From Anaerolineae bacterium (GTDB lineage: Bacteria; Chloroflexota; Anaerolineae; J036; Brachytrichaceae), in the NCBI GenBank assembly GCA_023511655.1, contig JAIMBB010000006.1, forward strand, positions 1 to 52,022: 52,022 nucleotides of DNA. The letters are read 5' to 3'. The notes beneath the pieces are model-generated. The model did no database searches. It had not been told where the DNA came from and saw only the letters and a list, made by a program, of their open reading frames with translations. The position numbers and the translations under genes are program-made. Below, one piece after another: positions 51,915 through 52,022 of this stretch (position 1 is the first letter of the stretch; each line of letters begins with the position of its first letter).

Positions 51915-51991
51915 GGCGGGAACGGGGGCCGGGGTTCAGGAGTCGGAGGTGAACCCGCCCTGATCCCCGCCCCGATCCCTGAATCCCCGGT

Positions 51992-52022
51992 ATGGCAGAC
52001 ATCGAACTTCAACGCGTGGAGA
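51992..52022 (+). CDS. Start of an ABC ATP-binding protein (MalK/UgpC/MsmK type), cut by window edge
   Basis: Only ten codons are visible, MADIELQRVE, which is the usual opening of sugar-importer ATPases of the MalK/UgpC group. Its place right after two CUT1 permeases supports this. It may energise both transporters in the locus. The 77-bp gap before it contains GGCGGG/CCCGCC and GGGGTTCAGG/CCTGAATCCCC complementary segments. Confidence 0.6.
   Translation, partial: MADIELQRVE

Overview
The window is GC-rich bacterial chromosomal DNA with dense coding. I found no tRNA, rRNA, CRISPR array, insertion sequence or phage gene. The gene mix suggests a Chloroflexota bacterium, probably Anaerolineae-like: a membrane-anchored nSTAND/WD40 protein with an Ala/Thr-rich linker, HdeD and DUF937-like proteins, several CUT1 sugar transporters with Pro/Ala-rich lipoprotein linkers, FbpA-type iron uptake, a split Tm-1-like pair, and many genes without a Shine-Dalgarno sequence. 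This placement is inference from content and style. No marker gene is present to prove it.

Left part, 1-9.6 kb. A polyprenyl-phosphate sugar transferase (minus strand) is followed by a 111-bp tandem repeat and a GPP34-family gene. A plus-strand operon then carries a Tm-1-like protein, a PEP-hydrolase-like TIM barrel and an overlapping Crp/Fnr regulator. A small DUF2892 membrane protein and a cupin come next. A TPP riboswitch with its own intrinsic terminator precedes a TenA-like gene. A DUF6882-like gene and a sugar phosphate isomerase diverge from an inverted repeat.

Middle part, 9.6-30.5 kb. There is an iron(III) ABC transporter (binding protein, fused double permease, ATPase) with an overlapping phytoene-desaturase-like FAD enzyme. 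A LarA-domain protein, a GNAT acetyltransferase and a YtcJ-like amidohydrolase form an operon. A quinone oxidoreductase/Nudix pair diverges from gamma-glutamyltransferase and a YbaK deacylase. Then come a double-META lipoprotein, DUF937-like and HdeD proteins, mtnA (methionine salvage), a zinc alcohol dehydrogenase, and the nSTAND/WD40 protein.

Right part, 30.5-52 kb. This looks like one carbohydrate-catabolic locus organised around a SorC-family regulator. On the minus strand are a mandelate-racemase-type enolase-superfamily enzyme, a VOC protein, a D-2-hydroxyacid dehydrogenase and a sugar isomerase. On the plus strand the regulator heads a co-directional block of about 17.5 kb: a fused E1 alpha-beta TPP-dependent dehydrogenase, an E2 acyltransferase with two peripheral-subunit-binding domains, a CUT1 transporter (two permeases and a Tat-type binding protein), an FGGY kinase, a cupin, a zinc alcohol dehydrogenase, a glycerol-3-phosphate-dehydrogenase-like enzyme, xylulokinase, a second CUT1 transporter, and the start of an ATPase cut by the window edge. 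A reasonable reading is uptake of a polyol, sugar or sugar acid, oxidation by the dehydrogenases, phosphorylation by the kinases, and supply of acetyl-CoA through the E1/E2 complex. The substrate cannot be read from the sequence.

Two themes recur at the regulatory level. At several genes a -10-like hexamer sits 6-8 nt before the start codon with no Shine-Dalgarno, as expected for leaderless mRNAs. Strong hairpins without a U-tract follow both CUT1 binding-protein genes.
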